Of a stretch of 34,877 bases of DNA, positions 25,776-34,877 are shown piece after piece. Origin of the DNA: Magnetococcales bacterium (GTDB lineage: Bacteria > Pseudomonadota > Magnetococcia > Magnetococcales > JADGBX01); contig JADGBX010000014.1 in the NCBI GenBank assembly GCA_015231265.1, positions 1-34,877 of the forward strand, written 5' to 3'. Every line of letters begins with the position of its first letter. Positions within the stretch are counted from its first letter, which is position 1. Both the position numbers and the translations under genes were made by a program. The notes beneath the pieces are model-generated. The model made no database searches. It saw nothing but the letters and a program-made list of their open reading frames with translations, and was not told where the DNA came from.

Positions 25776-26684
25776 CTATCCTTCACAAATCACGCGATTC
25801 CTTCCCGCCTCTTTGGATCTATAGAGACAGGCATCAGCCTGTTCTATAGCGGATGCCGGTGCATCCTCCGGTTTTGGATCGATGAATGCACAGCCAACAC
25901 TGATGGTGACAACCTCTCCTGACGGAGACGCTTCATGGGGGATAGCCAACGCCATGACCGATTGCCGTAACCCTTCCGCTACCTGACAGGCCCCTTCCTG
26001 ATCGGTTCTCGGCAGCAGGGCCACGAACTCTTCGCCTCCATAACGGGCGACCAGATCGATATCCCGTTTGATAGCGTCTGATAGTGCTTGAGCAACCGCA
26101 CGTAAACAGTGATCTCCTTCCTGGTGACCGTAGTGGTCGTTGAACAGTTTGAAGTGGTCCACATCCATCATGATCAGAGAGAAGCCCCTCTTCTCACGAA
26201 TACTGCGATGCCATTCACTCTTCAGGGTACTCTCAAAGCGACGACGGTTCGCTATTCCGGTCAATCCATCCTGAAAACTCATGGACTCCAGACGCTCTCT
26301 GTAACGCTTCAGAGTGAGCTGGTTCTCCACCCGCATTTTGACAACACCCGGGCGAACCGGTTTGGGAATGAAGTCGGACGCTCCCAGTTCCAGACCAATA
26401 ACCTCTTCCTTTTCGCCATCCATCGCGGTGACGAAGATCACGGGGATCTCTTTGGTATCCTCGGACCCCTTCAGACGACGGCACACCTCAAACCCATCCA
26501 TCTCCGGCATATCGACATCCAAGAGCACCAGATCCGGCGGATCTTCATGGCACGCTTTCAGCGCATCAAGACCATTGGTGGCAAAGGTGACCTCATGCTC
26601 CTCACCAAGTGCCTCATAGAGTACTTGGATATTGGTCGGCATATCATCAACAAGGAGAATTTTTCCCGAGCATTTTTCGTCCAT
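25776..26684 (-). CDS. Response-regulator diguanylate cyclase (REC-GGDEF)
   Basis: 302 residues. The REC domain (about 6-125) has acidic pocket D13/D14, phospho-acceptor D56 in LVLLDVDMPEMDG and a KP pair near 108. The GGDEF domain (about 140-300) carries SFQDGLTGIANRRRF and the active-site GGEEF at 216-220. An RDID inhibitory site (R207-D210) lies exactly five residues upstream, so c-di-GMP feedback control is expected. It resembles a single-REC PleD and synthesises c-di-GMP from GTP on phosphorylation. It starts 8 bp after the giant hybrid kinase, with an AGAGAG ribosome site inside that gene's end, so the two are co-expressed and likely form one phosphorelay. The MshE ATPase in this window is one possible c-di-GMP effector. 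Confidence 0.95.
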   Translation of the reverse strand: MDEKCSGKILLVDDMPTNIQVLYEALGEEHEVTFATNGLDALKACHEDPPDLVLLDVDMPEMDGFEVCRRLKGSEDTKEIPVIFVTAMDGEKEEVIGLELGASDFIPKPVRPGVVKMRVENQLTLKRYRERLESMSFQDGLTGIANRRRFESTLKSEWHRSIREKRGFSLIMMDVDHFKLFNDHYGHQEGDHCLRAVAQALSDAIKRDIDLVARYGGEEFVALLPRTDQEGACQVAEGLRQSVMALAIPHEASPSGEVVTISVGCAFIDPKPEDAPASAIEQADACLYRSKEAGRNRVICEG

Positions 26685-26692
26685 GTCTCTCT

Positions 26693-29600
26693 TTACTTTT
26701 CATTTTTGTTGTCCAGAAACACATCGATGCGACGTATCGCTTCCGGATAATCCAGCCGGGCAACTGCTGCTTTCAGTTGTTCAGCCTCGTCCCCAAAACC
26801 ACCTGCATGAAGATTCTGCATGAGTTTTTCAAGCAGTGTCGCCGCCTTCATATCGTTTCGCTCAAGTGCAGTGCGAAGAGCAACGATTCCGTCCTGATCA
26901 AGAGAGTGGTGTACACTCTCACTTTTTCCGGTGTTTAATGCCTCACTCTGCTCCTCTGGCACGATTATCTTGGCTGCACTCTGCAACGCGATGTTCAATG
27001 CTTGATCAAAGTGTTGCAACGCTTCACCGAACGCCTGTGAATCATCGGATTTCAAGATCTTCTCAAGATGTGTCGAAGCGCGATTGAGTGTCATCGCCCC
27101 TAAATTTCCGGAAAGCCCTTTTACACCATGCACCAAACTTGCGGCACGCTCCATCTCCTTCTGTGCGATGAGAGAAGAGAGCTGTTCCGATGTGCCGGAG
27201 TGGTCATTGACGAATGCTGAAAGCAGTGTTTTGTAGAGCCGCTCCTTGCCATTGATCCGTGCAAGACCGGCTGTAATATCTAACCCTGGCAGAGAATCGG
27301 GCAAGTGGTGAGACCGGGCCTGTCCCAGAACACCTTCTGCATCACTCTTCACCTCAGGGTGTTTCTCGACAAATTGCCTCTTCTCCTCCTCACTTTTTGC
27401 TGGAATCAGAGTCTCTAACACTCTAAAGAGAGTCGTCACATCAATCGGTTTAGCAATGTGATCGCACATTCCGACCGCCTGGCACTTATCGACATCATGG
27501 CGCATGGCATTGGCGGTCATCGCCACAATCGGTGTGGTGAAACTCTGATCATCTGCCAGAAGCCTCTTCGTTGCTTCGTACCCATCCATGACCGGCATCT
27601 GGATATCCATCAAAATCAAGTCATAGGGTCTTTCACTGCGCTCTGCAACACGCTCCAGGGCAACCTGACCGTTTTCAGCCAACACTACACTGATATTGGC
27701 CCCTTCCAGAATCTCCTGTGCCACCTGCTGATTGATGCGATTATCTTCCACCAACAGAACTTCTGCTCCAAGAAAACGGTCGAGATCTGGAGAGAGGTCT
27801 CCACTCTTGCTCGCCCACGACCACTGGCTTCTCCCCGGCTCGTCCTGCAACGCATCTGGGTTAAAGGCACGCATAATACCGTTCAACAGAGTCGACGGTG
27901 TCACCGGTTTAGTCAGGAAGGTATCAACCCCCCCCAACTCAACCTGCTCCCGCATCTCCTCCCGTCCATAAGCTGAGACCATGATGCAGGCAGATGGCGT
28001 GGCGATTTCCGGATGATCCTGAATGTGTTGAATTGCGGTCAACCCATCCATGCCGGGCATCTTCCAATCCATGCAGATCACCTCGATGGGATCTTCCCCG
28101 GATAGGCTCCGTTGTTCAAGAAGAGCGATCGCCTCCTCACCCGATGAGGCTCCCAACGGCCTGAACGACATGATACGGAGGAAATTACACAGTATCTCCC
28201 GGGCCGTTGCATTATCGTCCACCACAAGAACCTGTTTGCCGATCATGGAACCCTCGGGCAATCGACACCAAGCCCCCTCATCCTCCGCACGCTTGAACCA
28301 GGCACTGAAACGAAACACCGATCCCTCGCCAGGGGTACTCTCTACAGAGATCTCACCATCCATCAACTCCACCAGTTGACGACAAATCGCCAATCCTAAT
28401 CCTGTACCGCCAAAACGCCGCGTGGTGGAGGTGTCGGCCTGGTTGAACGCCTGAAACAGTTGGCTCTGCTGCTCGGTGCTCAACCCGATCCCGGTATCTC
28501 GCACACTGAACAGCAGCTTGTTAGCCGTCTCATTCTCTTCAATTTGATCAACGGAAACCACCACTTCACCCACCTGGGTAAACTTGACGGCATTGGTGGC
28601 AAGATTGATGAGGATCTGCCCCAATCGGAATGGATCACCAACCATGTAACGGGGAACGCGGTCACACACATCGACCAGAAACTCCAACCCCTTCTCTTCA
28701 GCCCGAACCAAGACGATAGTCGTCAAATGCTCCAACACCTCTTCCAAGGAGAAGTCGGTCTCTTCAATCTCCAGTTTTCCCGACTCGATCTTTGAGAAGT
28801 CGAGGATATCGTTGATCACTCCCAACAGTCCCTGGGCAGAGGCGTTCATCTTGGTCACGTAGTCGGACTGTTTTGCGGAGAGTTGTGTATTGCCCAATAG
28901 ATGGCCCAAGCCGATCACGGCATTCAACGGGGTACGAATTTCGTGACTCATATTGGCGAGGAAATCGGACTTTGCCTGGTTGGCGGACTCGGCATCCTCT
29001 TTTGCCAACAGTAAACGATGATCGAGGTTCCTTCTTTGAATCAGCCCCGCCAGAGCCGTCGTCACCGTCTTCAGATACTCCTCGGCAGCGCTCTCGCGTT
29101 GCTGTCCCGGTTTCAGATAACAGACAAGGACACCCAGCAGAATCTCACCCGCCATGATCGGTACATTGTAGTGACCGTGGTCCTGCATATCTTCAAAGCG
29201 GGTTGAGTGGTGTTCATCGACACACGCCGCATGAACCATCTCTCTTTTCAGAGCAGCTTCTCCACAGAGACACTCCCCCAAGGCAACCGTCCGGCAGCGG
29301 GTCTTAATCTCAGCATGCAAGCCCTTCTCTGCTGCCAGATGCAGGAGTTCGTGCTCTTTGTCATACAGGAATATCCCTCCATCCCCCGTATGTGAGAAGA
29401 GGTCGGTCTGAAGAATAAGATCCAGGGAACGCCTGAGTTGAAGGGACATCTCCTCATGTTCAAGCCCCATCTGCAAGAGGCTGTTGATCACCTGCTGGAC
29501 CTTCTCATTGCGTTTGCTGAGCGTGATATCGGTAATGGTGCCGACATAACCGACCACCTCACCGTTATCGCTCTCCTGGGAAATGGCATTGCCGAGAACC

Positions 29601-32308
29601 CATGTCTCATTGCCATCCGGGTCACAGAAACGATACTCCTCCTGGAACAGCTCGCCGTTCGTGACCGACTGTTGCCATGCATCATAGATCCGCTGTCTAT
29701 CATCCCGATGAATCGCTTCGGACCACCCATCCCCCCTGGCCTGTTCCAGTGTCATACCGGCAACATCCAGCCACTTCTGGTTGGTATAGGTGCACCGTCC
29801 GTCACGATCGGTCTGAAACACTCCGACAGGTGCCAATGACGCAAGAGCAGTGAAGCGATCCAAACTGTCCTGAAGCGCCTTCTCCATCTCCACCCTTTTG
29901 GAAATATCCTGTACGGTTCCAACCATGCGTACCGGCTCGCCTGCTTCGTCACAGTACACTTTCCCCATCTCATAGACGGTTCGCATAGTGCCATCAGGAC
30001 GGACAATTCTGTGTTGAATCGTATAGGGTTTATCCGGATTCTGCATCGTCCGTGCAGTTGCCACTTTGACCAATTCCTGGTCATCGGGATGAACACTATT
30101 CAGAAACGACTCCAGTGTCGGCTCCCACTCGGCTTCATCCAATCCAAAGATTCGATAGATCTCCGACGACCAGGAAATGGTCCCGGAATAGATATCCCAA
30201 TCCCAGTTACCGATGGTGGCGATCCGTTGCGCCTCTTCGAGGCTGTCTCGACTCGCTTCCAGCTCGTGGGTCCTCTCTCGGATCATCCGTTCCAGATCCT
30301 GATTCAACTCTTCAAGGGCCATCTCCGCCAATTTACGTTCGGTCACGAGATGGTGGCCGACGACGATTCCGGTCGTTTCTCCCTGAAGACGATTGGCAGA
30401 GAGAACAAACCAACGCTGCTCATTGAGAGAGTGGCAGGCATACTCCACCCGAAAATGTGTCGCTTTTTCTTCCAGAATCTCGCTGAAACCCTCCAGAACC
30501 TGGACCGCCATACCACAATCAGACCCTGTTGCGTCATGACAGACATCCAGATAGTTGACACCGATCCACTCCTGTTCCGTCAGACAGGGAGATCCATTTT
30601 CAACACCGAATGATACCCAGGAGCGGTTGGCGGCGATGATCGCCCCCTCCTGATCCAACACCACGATATTGGCATCCATGGAGTCCAGAACGGAGCGGAT
30701 AAGATCCTGACTCTGTTTGAGCGATTGAGTACGCTCCTTAACCCTGAGTTCCAACTGCTGGATATTCTCCTGCAGTGCCATCTCCAACAGACGCCGACGC
30801 ATACTCATCCCCGAATAGAACCAGGCAATGATGGCGATGACCGAGGCAAGCAGAAGCCCGAACAGACTCACTGCAAAGCGAAATGAGGAGAGTTGAACCC
30901 GCACCATACCGGATGGTACTTGAGAGATCAGAAGCAACTCGGGCCACCCCTTACCCTCATTGCAATAGGCTGTAATAACCCCTTCTCTCAATCCGGGCTG
31001 GCTATTCACCAGGGCATGAATGAATACACCGTCATCCGTCTCTACAACACCAGCATCCAACCGCTTCACGCTCTTCCAAACCTCCGGATGAAAGCGTAAC
31101 AGGCGGTGATCCCTCTTCTCGGGAAACATGAAACCCCACAACCGATCCATCACCGGACCGTAGAGCCAATAGCCATCCCCATTCAACAGCATCAGGTCGC
31201 CATTCAACCGATCTGCCTGATCCCGCATATACGACAACAAGCTCGACCCCAGAATGTTGACAACGAGCACGCCCTGCTTCTGACCAAACGCATCAAAAAC
31301 CGGTGTTGCCATGCGCATCACCGGCTTCTTGGGGAGTTCGATATCACCATTTTCGATATTGAGATCAAGAGGGGAGATATAGATCTCCCCACGGTTCAAA
31401 AGGAAGGTTTTGGAAAAATAGTAACGATTGGCCTTATTCTGGAGATGCTCTTCCGGCACGAGCTCTATCTTTCCACTATTATAGTTGACTCGAAACAGCT
31501 CTTTTCCGGATGGATCCAACAGACGAATTTGATCAAAATAGCGTTTGTGTCTCATAAATGCCGACGCATCACTGAACAGACGCTCGAGTCGGACGGTAGG
31601 CATTTTGAAAAAATGGATGAACTCCTCCTGTTCCGAGAGGGACATCACATCTCCAGCAACAGCGTTGAGCTGCTGACTCAATATACTGCCAATGATATTC
31701 AGCTCCATGGCATCATTGGCAACAATGCTCTCCTGGCGGGTGTTCTCCTCCGAAGTGTAAATGGAAAAGAGCAGGATTTCACACGGAAGCGCCAGGGCGA
31801 GAAAGATCCCGATGAAGTGCATCGCTCTGGGACTGGTTATCTCCTTGTTTACTGAGCCGCCCATGACCGCGTGCCCGTGTGGATGGATGGCATCATCATG
31901 CCGCTGAACATCCTGCAACAACCAGATACTCAATGCCGGTCCGGCTATGATGGACAAGAGCGTGGCGTCTATTACGGTATCCAGCAGAGGGGAGAACCCC
32001 AACTTCAACAGATCCATCGTCAGCATCAAAGGAAACTCGGCCGCACAAATCACGATGACACAGCGTATGAGCACTGTCCCCAGCGTAATCGTTCTCTCCT
32101 TCAACACTCTAGGTAGAACACGGGAGATGATAAGAGCACAGACCAAAGCAACAGTAGAACTGTCAAGAAACGCCTCAACCCAGGGATTGACATGCCGAAA
32201 CCCAACCCCATGGATCAAGGCCATCATCAAACATTCCGCCAACCAGACAATTGCCATGATTATGGCAGTCAATGAGCGAAACGGCAGCGCGTTAGTATGC
32301 GTATTCAT
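26693..32308 (-). CDS. Giant hybrid sensor histidine kinase (Cache-PAS3-GAF-HisKA-HATPase-REC2-HPt)
   Basis: 1871 residues from the ATG at 32308 (a TTG at 32323 is less likely). Approximate order: four N-terminal membrane helices (10-133), a fifth (165-185), a Cache-like periplasmic sensor (190-470), a sixth helix (475-500), PAS domains (535-665, 690-810, 815-935), a GAF with GECLCGEA (940-1090), HisKA with His1122 in [10 protein letters not shown], HATPase with [10 protein letters not shown] and [13 protein letters not shown]1 (Asp1414), REC2 (Asp1568 in [11 protein letters not shown]), HPt (His1727 in [12 protein letters not shown]) and a 65-residue helical tail often seen after such HPt domains. 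It is a complete BarA/EvgS-like phosphorelay that can pass phosphate from its HPt to a separate REC, most simply the downstream REC-GGDEF protein. All catalytic residues appear intact. No strong ribosome site was seen. Confidence 0.95.
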   Translation of the reverse strand: MNTHTNALPFRSLTAIIMAIVWLAECLMMALIHGVGFRHVNPWVEAFLDSSTVALVCALIISRVLPRVLKERTITLGTVLIRCVIVICAAEFPLMLTMDLLKLGFSPLLDTVIDATLLSIIAGPALSIWLLQDVQRHDDAIHPHGHAVMGGSVNKEITSPRAMHFIGIFLALALPCEILLFSIYTSEENTRQESIVANDAMELNIIGSILSQQLNAVAGDVMSLSEQEEFIHFFKMPTVRLERLFSDASAFMRHKRYFDQIRLLDPSGKELFRVNYNSGKIELVPEEHLQNKANRYYFSKTFLLNRGEIYISPLDLNIENGDIELPKKPVMRMATPVFDAFGQKQGVLVVNILGSSLLSYMRDQADRLNGDLMLLNGDGYWLYGPVMDRLWGFMFPEKRDHRLLRFHPEVWKSVKRLDAGVVETDDGVFIHALVNSQPGLREGVITAYCNEGKGWPELLLISQVPSGMVRVQLSSFRFAVSLFGLLLASVIAIIAWFYSGMSMRRRLLEMALQENIQQLELRVKERTQSLKQSQDLIRSVLDSMDANIVVLDQEGAIIAANRSWVSFGVENGSPCLTEQEWIGVNYLDVCHDATGSDCGMAVQVLEGFSEILEEKATHFRVEYACHSLNEQRWFVLSANRLQGETTGIVVGHHLVTERKLAEMALEELNQDLERMIRERTHELEASRDSLEEAQRIATIGNWDWDIYSGTISWSSEIYRIFGLDEAEWEPTLESFLNSVHPDDQELVKVATARTMQNPDKPYTIQHRIVRPDGTMRTVYEMGKVYCDEAGEPVRMVGTVQDISKRVEMEKALQDSLDRFTALASLAPVGVFQTDRDGRCTYTNQKWLDVAGMTLEQARGDGWSEAIHRDDRQRIYDAWQQSVTNGELFQEEYRFCDPDGNETWVLGNAISQESDNGEVVGYVGTITDITLSKRNEKVQQVINSLLQMGLEHEEMSLQLRRSLDLILQTDLFSHTGDGGIFLYDKEHELLHLAAEKGLHAEIKTRCRTVALGECLCGEAALKREMVHAACVDEHHSTRFEDMQDHGHYNVPIMAGEILLGVLVCYLKPGQQRESAAEEYLKTVTTALAGLIQRRNLDHRLLLAKEDAESANQAKSDFLANMSHEIRTPLNAVIGLGHLLGNTQLSAKQSDYVTKMNASAQGLLGVINDILDFSKIESGKLEIEETDFSLEEVLEHLTTIVLVRAEEKGLEFLVDVCDRVPRYMVGDPFRLGQILINLATNAVKFTQVGEVVVSVDQIEENETANKLLFSVRDTGIGLSTEQQSQLFQAFNQADTSTTRRFGGTGLGLAICRQLVELMDGEISVESTPGEGSVFRFSAWFKRAEDEGAWCRLPEGSMIGKQVLVVDDNATAREILCNFLRIMSFRPLGASSGEEAIALLEQRSLSGEDPIEVICMDWKMPGMDGLTAIQHIQDHPEIATPSACIMVSAYGREEMREQVELGGVDTFLTKPVTPSTLLNGIMRAFNPDALQDEPGRSQWSWASKSGDLSPDLDRFLGAEVLLVEDNRINQQVAQEILEGANISVVLAENGQVALERVAERSERPYDLILMDIQMPVMDGYEATKRLLADDQSFTTPIVAMTANAMRHDVDKCQAVGMCDHIAKPIDVTTLFRVLETLIPAKSEEEKRQFVEKHPEVKSDAEGVLGQARSHHLPDSLPGLDITAGLARINGKERLYKTLLSAFVNDHSGTSEQLSSLIAQKEMERAASLVHGVKGLSGNLGAMTLNRASTHLEKILKSDDSQAFGEALQHFDQALNIALQSAAKIIVPEEQSEALNTGKSESVHHSLDQDGIVALRTALERNDMKAATLLEKLMQNLHAGGFGDEAEQLKAAVARLDYPEAIRRIDVFLDNKNEK

Positions 32309-32354
32309 GAATTGAGATTTCAAACCAATGCGTAGTGATTCATAGTATTCCCCA

Positions 32355-32378
32355 ACACTCCGAGCCTGGCTAGAGTGT
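32355..32378. promoter_or_regulatory. Dyad-symmetric site upstream of the hybrid kinase
   Basis: ACACTC (32355-32360) and GAGTGT (32373-32378) enclose a second inverted pair AGCC/GGCT, giving a compact interrupted palindrome 47 bp before the kinase start codon. It could be an operator or a leader hairpin; no T-tract follows. The function is not shown by sequence. Confidence 0.35.
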
Positions 32379-32516
32379 CCAGTATGTATGATACGGGAAA
32401 CAACGAGATCGATCCATCTGATTCAAGATACTTTTATTTCACAATAAACCATGTTAAACCTTTCTGTACTCATTGTGTCATCGTCTTGCAGCCACAAGAC
32501 CGCATACCTCAGAAGT

Positions 32517-32702
32517 TAGGGCGTGTCCTCAATTAGGACGAAATCGCGTTTGTGCCTGAAAATGCAGCAGGCAAGGCGTGAGGAGCGTGGTTTGGCACGG
32601 CCAAATGAGCGACGAACAACGCAGCATGGTGCGTTGTCAGGCCAAACCCGAAGGGCTGGCGGTACGCAGGCGCGGTTTTGGGCTAATTGAGGACACGCCC
32701 TA
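32517..32702 (+). mobile_element. 186-bp MITE-like element, copy C (best preserved)
   Basis: Perfect 20-bp terminal inverted repeats: TAGGGCGTGTCCTCAATTAG at 32517-32536 and its reverse complement at 32683-32702. Nested inside are GGTTTGGC/GCCAAACC (32589-32596 and 32641-32648) and ACAACGCA/TGCGTTGT (32616-32623 and 32630-32637, loop of six). It has no coding capacity. TA at both tips could be a target duplication of a TA-inserting transposase, although it is also part of the palindrome. It ends 23 bp before the solute-binding protein start. Confidence 0.9.
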
Positions 32703-32725
32703 GTTTTTTCTACTGAGAATCCGTG

Positions 32726-33532
32726 ATGCCATTCTTATGGATCATTTCTGAAACCAGGAAACATCTCTTCCCACTCGTCACTCGAGTCATGCTCCTGGTT
32801 TTTGTTGCGCCTCTCTTTCTGTACGCCTCCCCGGCCTTCTCTGCAGACAGGGTGGAAGAGCCACGACACAACGACCGCCATCCATTTCAAATCAGCATCA
32901 AGATCAAGGAACCGGTACACAACGAAGCGGGCACAGGTTTTGCTGATCTGATTCTGAAAGAGGCGTTTAGACGTATTGGCAGGGAGGTGAATCTCTTCTA
33001 CCTGCCCGCAGCGCGCGGTATTCGCAATGTCAAGACGGGCATTGATGATGGCTTCTTTCCGGGCATCATTGAACTGGAGGAGAAACACCCGGATCTGATC
33101 CGCATCTCAGAAAGTGTGGGGGGAGCCAAAATCGTATTGGTTCATCATAATGCAGCAGGACCATTTGAGATCACGGAGTGGCATGATCTGAAACCTTACC
33201 GTATCGGGCGCATCCTTGGTTGGAACTCAATCATGACAATCGTTCCGGAAGGCACTGAGGTCATCGCTGTAGAGAATTTCGCTCAACTGGTCTCCATGCT
33301 CCGAAAAGGGCGTCTGGATATAGCCTTTGTCGGTCATTGGATGTTTCGCCTGTTCACGGAAAAACACGCAATCGATGATATCGCCTACTTGGAGCACCCG
33401 GTTAAACATGTCAAAGGCTATCTCTACGTCAACAAGAAACACGCAGAACTGAACGCTCCGCTCTCACAAGCACTTAAAGAGTTGAAGAAAGAGGGGTTTC
33501 TTTCTAGAGCAATACAACAAAGCCTTAAATAG
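32726..33532 (+). CDS. Periplasmic family 3 solute-binding-like protein
   Basis: 268 residues from the ATG at 32726 (a GTG immediately before it is also open). A Sec signal sequence ends in LLVFVAPLFLYASPAFSADR after a somewhat long n-region. The mature part has the two-lobed periplasmic binding-protein plan: GTGFADLILKEAFRRIGREV, FYLPAARGIRNVKTG, a hinge region, then PYRIGRILGWNS, LVSMLRKGRLDIAFVGHW and the terminal LKELKKEGFLSRAIQQSL helix. These are typical of SBP_bac_3/PBPb domains that bind amino acids or similar small polar ligands. No transporter genes are adjacent, so it may serve signalling or an unlinked transporter. The MITE copy C ends 23 bp upstream. Its 3' end meets the REC-kinase gene with only 8 bp between. 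Confidence 0.85.
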   Translation: MPFLWIISETRKHLFPLVTRVMLLVFVAPLFLYASPAFSADRVEEPRHNDRHPFQISIKIKEPVHNEAGTGFADLILKEAFRRIGREVNLFYLPAARGIRNVKTGIDDGFFPGIIELEEKHPDLIRISESVGGAKIVLVHHNAAGPFEITEWHDLKPYRIGRILGWNSIMTIVPEGTEVIAVENFAQLVSMLRKGRLDIAFVGHWMFRLFTEKHAIDDIAYLEHPVKHVKGYLYVNKKHAELNAPLSQALKELKKEGFLSRAIQQSLK

Positions 33533-33540
33533 AGACCTCT

Positions 33541-34653
33541 TCAGATCTCTCTGATGTCCGGAAAACGCATAACGACGGAAGTCCCCCTCCTCTCCGTTGT
33601 CTCCATAAAGATCTCACCACCCAGCGTCTCGGCAATCAATTTCGAAGAGTAGGTACCAAGACCCGTACCATTGGGTTTGCCCGTTGTCGCATATTTATCA
33701 AAAAAATGCTCTCGAATACTCTCGGCAACCAGCGTCGGATTATGGACTCCAATCTCAATTGGCGCAGTAGAATTCCCTAACTGACCAGACTGCATGGTAA
33801 TGGTAATCTCACTGTTAATCGGTTCAGCTTCTACGGCATTTTTGATCAAGTTGGCCATCATGGAATAGAAGAGCAACTCCTCACCCTCAACATAAAAGGA
33901 GTCACCTCGCTTCCATACAGCTCCATCAATAAACAGACGGGCGGTACGGTTCTGGTGCTCTTCAAGAATGCGTTGTACCACAGGGACGATATCCACCCGT
34001 TTGGGGTCCAACACATACTGACCCATTTCCATCTTTAACATATCCAACGACCGGTTGATCATTTCAAGCATCTGATACCCGGCCCGCTCCTGAAGGTGCA
34101 GAAGATCCTTATGTTCCTGATCGAGGGAAGCCTCTTCCAGAAGCAGGTTTGCAACACCAAGAATACCGTTGAGTGGCGCTTTGAGATCGTGACGGGAAAT
34201 CTGCTCCATCGTCTCGCGAAGTTTCAACATCTTCTCCAGCTCCGCATTGCGGGCACCCAACGATTTCAACGCCTTCTTCAACCGCATTTGCGTTCTCACC
34301 CGAGCAAGGATGATGGAAGGACGCAAAGGCTTGGCGATATAGTCAACAGCACCCAGGCTCAACCCCTTCTGCTCATCCTCCTCTTCAGTCAATGCCGTAA
34401 TGAAAATAATGGGAATATCCCGAGTCTCAGGATTCGCCTTCAACTGCCGACACACCTGATAGCCATCCATGCCGGGCATCTGAATATCCAGCAGCACCAT
34501 GTCGGGTCGTGGATCTGCAACCGCTCTCTCGAGTGCTTGCTCTCCATTCAGCGCGACCTTGATGAGATAGTCGTCCTTGAGAATATCGTTCAACACATTG
34601 ATATTCAGGCGCTCATCATCAACAATCATGATCCTCTGTTTTCGATAAGACAT
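33541..34653 (-). CDS. Response regulator-histidine kinase hybrid (REC-HisKA-HATPase), cytoplasmic
   Basis: 370 residues from the ATG at 34653, which has a GGAGAGAG ribosome site; an upstream open stretch to 34692 is rejected. The REC domain (about 5-125) has D12/D13, phospho-acceptor D56 (LLDIQMPGMDG) and K108. A short coiled coil leads to HisKA with His155 in ISRHDLKAPLNG. The ATPase domain has an N-box MMANLIKNAVEAEP and a G2 box GTGLGTYSSKLIAETLGG. The usual DxGxG of the G1 box is replaced by GVHNPT, a variant found in several REC-first kinases and not necessarily inactivating. No membrane segment, so it is a soluble relay component that receives phosphate and signals onward. Its 3' end is 8 bp from the convergent solute-binding protein gene. 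Confidence 0.9.
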   Translation of the reverse strand: MSYRKQRIMIVDDERLNINVLNDILKDDYLIKVALNGEQALERAVADPRPDMVLLDIQMPGMDGYQVCRQLKANPETRDIPIIFITALTEEEDEQKGLSLGAVDYIAKPLRPSIILARVRTQMRLKKALKSLGARNAELEKMLKLRETMEQISRHDLKAPLNGILGVANLLLEEASLDQEHKDLLHLQERAGYQMLEMINRSLDMLKMEMGQYVLDPKRVDIVPVVQRILEEHQNRTARLFIDGAVWKRGDSFYVEGEELLFYSMMANLIKNAVEAEPINSEITITMQSGQLGNSTAPIEIGVHNPTLVAESIREHFFDKYATTGKPNGTGLGTYSSKLIAETLGGEIFMETTERRGTSVVMRFPDIREI

Positions 34654-34761
34654 CGACTCTCTCCGGCCAACACTCACTGCACTCTTTCGCAATCCAGGGC
34701 TGATAATCCTCTACGCCACCCCATCACTTTCCGTAAACTACGATAAAGAACACCATCACAC

Positions 34762-34877
34762 TAGGGCGTGTCCTCAATTAGAACGAATCCGCGTTTGTGA
34801 CTGAAAATGCAGCAGGCAAGGCGTGAAGAACGCGGTTTGGCACGGCCAAATGAGCGACGAACAACGCAGCATGGTGC
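34762..34877 (+). mobile_element. MITE-like element, copy D (cut by the window end)
   Basis: Starts TAGGGCGTGTCCTCAATTAG and matches copy C over 116 bases with about seven differences by eye, then runs off the window. It begins 108 bp upstream of the REC-kinase ATG on the other strand, so again on the 5' side of a gene. Confidence 0.85.

Noticed and set aside
32517-32702. MITE ends as the same element as the IS630 remnant at 1-362
   Set aside because: The IS end reads CGGTAT and shares no sequence with TAGGGCGTGTCC, so that IS is not its obvious source even though both may use TA targets.

Overview
The window looks like chromosomal DNA of a free-living Gram-negative bacterium, probably a deep-branching member of the Pseudomonadota with moderate GC. 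The basis is an MSHA/type II-like pilus assembly locus with an outer-membrane lipoprotein secretin, a SPOR domain, a monomeric NADP-isocitrate dehydrogenase, and many large two-component and c-di-GMP signalling proteins. The sequence does not allow a secure genus; a Magnetococcia- or Zetaproteobacteria-like host is a guess.

Layout. (1) 1-425: two remnants of an IS630-family insertion sequence, one apparently inside the other, abutting a DUF1640-type gene that is cut after 21 codons. (2) 545-12025, all on the minus strand: an MSHA-type pilus locus in transcription order secretin (mshL) - TPR/MshN-like protein - MshM-like ATPase fused to a long coiled coil, a peptidoglycan-binding domain and a SPOR domain - assembly ATPase (mshE) - platform protein (mshG) - two paralogous prepilins. 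A secreted TPR protein lies upstream (12493-13386). (3) 13492-20055: a decayed small mobile repeat, a GT8-like glycosyltransferase, a membrane-bound SpoIIE-type phosphatase, a secreted alpha/beta hydrolase and a serpin. (4) 20280-25724: NADP-isocitrate dehydrogenase with a long leader and a strong terminator, a PsiE-family membrane protein, then alanine dehydrogenase followed closely by a LysE/RhtB-family exporter. (5) 25776-34653: a REC-GGDEF diguanylate cyclase 8 bp downstream of a 1871-residue hybrid histidine kinase, a periplasmic family 3 solute-binding protein, and a REC-histidine kinase.

A family of roughly 186-bp elements (copies near 13492, 23747, 32517 and 34762) is scattered through regions 3-5. 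It has near-perfect 20-bp terminal inverted repeats beginning TAGGGCGTGTCC, has no coding capacity and looks like a MITE. Every copy lies on the 5' side of a gene. One ends 19 bp before the alanine dehydrogenase start codon.

How the genes may work together (inference). The MshE ATPase carries the two-part 24-residue MshEN motif that binds c-di-GMP in known MshE proteins, while the window also encodes a diguanylate cyclase with a GGEEF active site and an RxxD inhibitory site next to a phosphorelay kinase. Pilus assembly is therefore plausibly under c-di-GMP control. The SpoIIE phosphatase and the giant kinase share a related periplasmic sensor domain and a related GAF domain with a CLCGEA motif, so they may read similar signals. 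The most unusual parts are the MshM-like fusion, the prepilin pair (one lacking Glu5, the other with a large Ig-like/adhesin-like tail) and the MITE family with compensatory changes in its ends.
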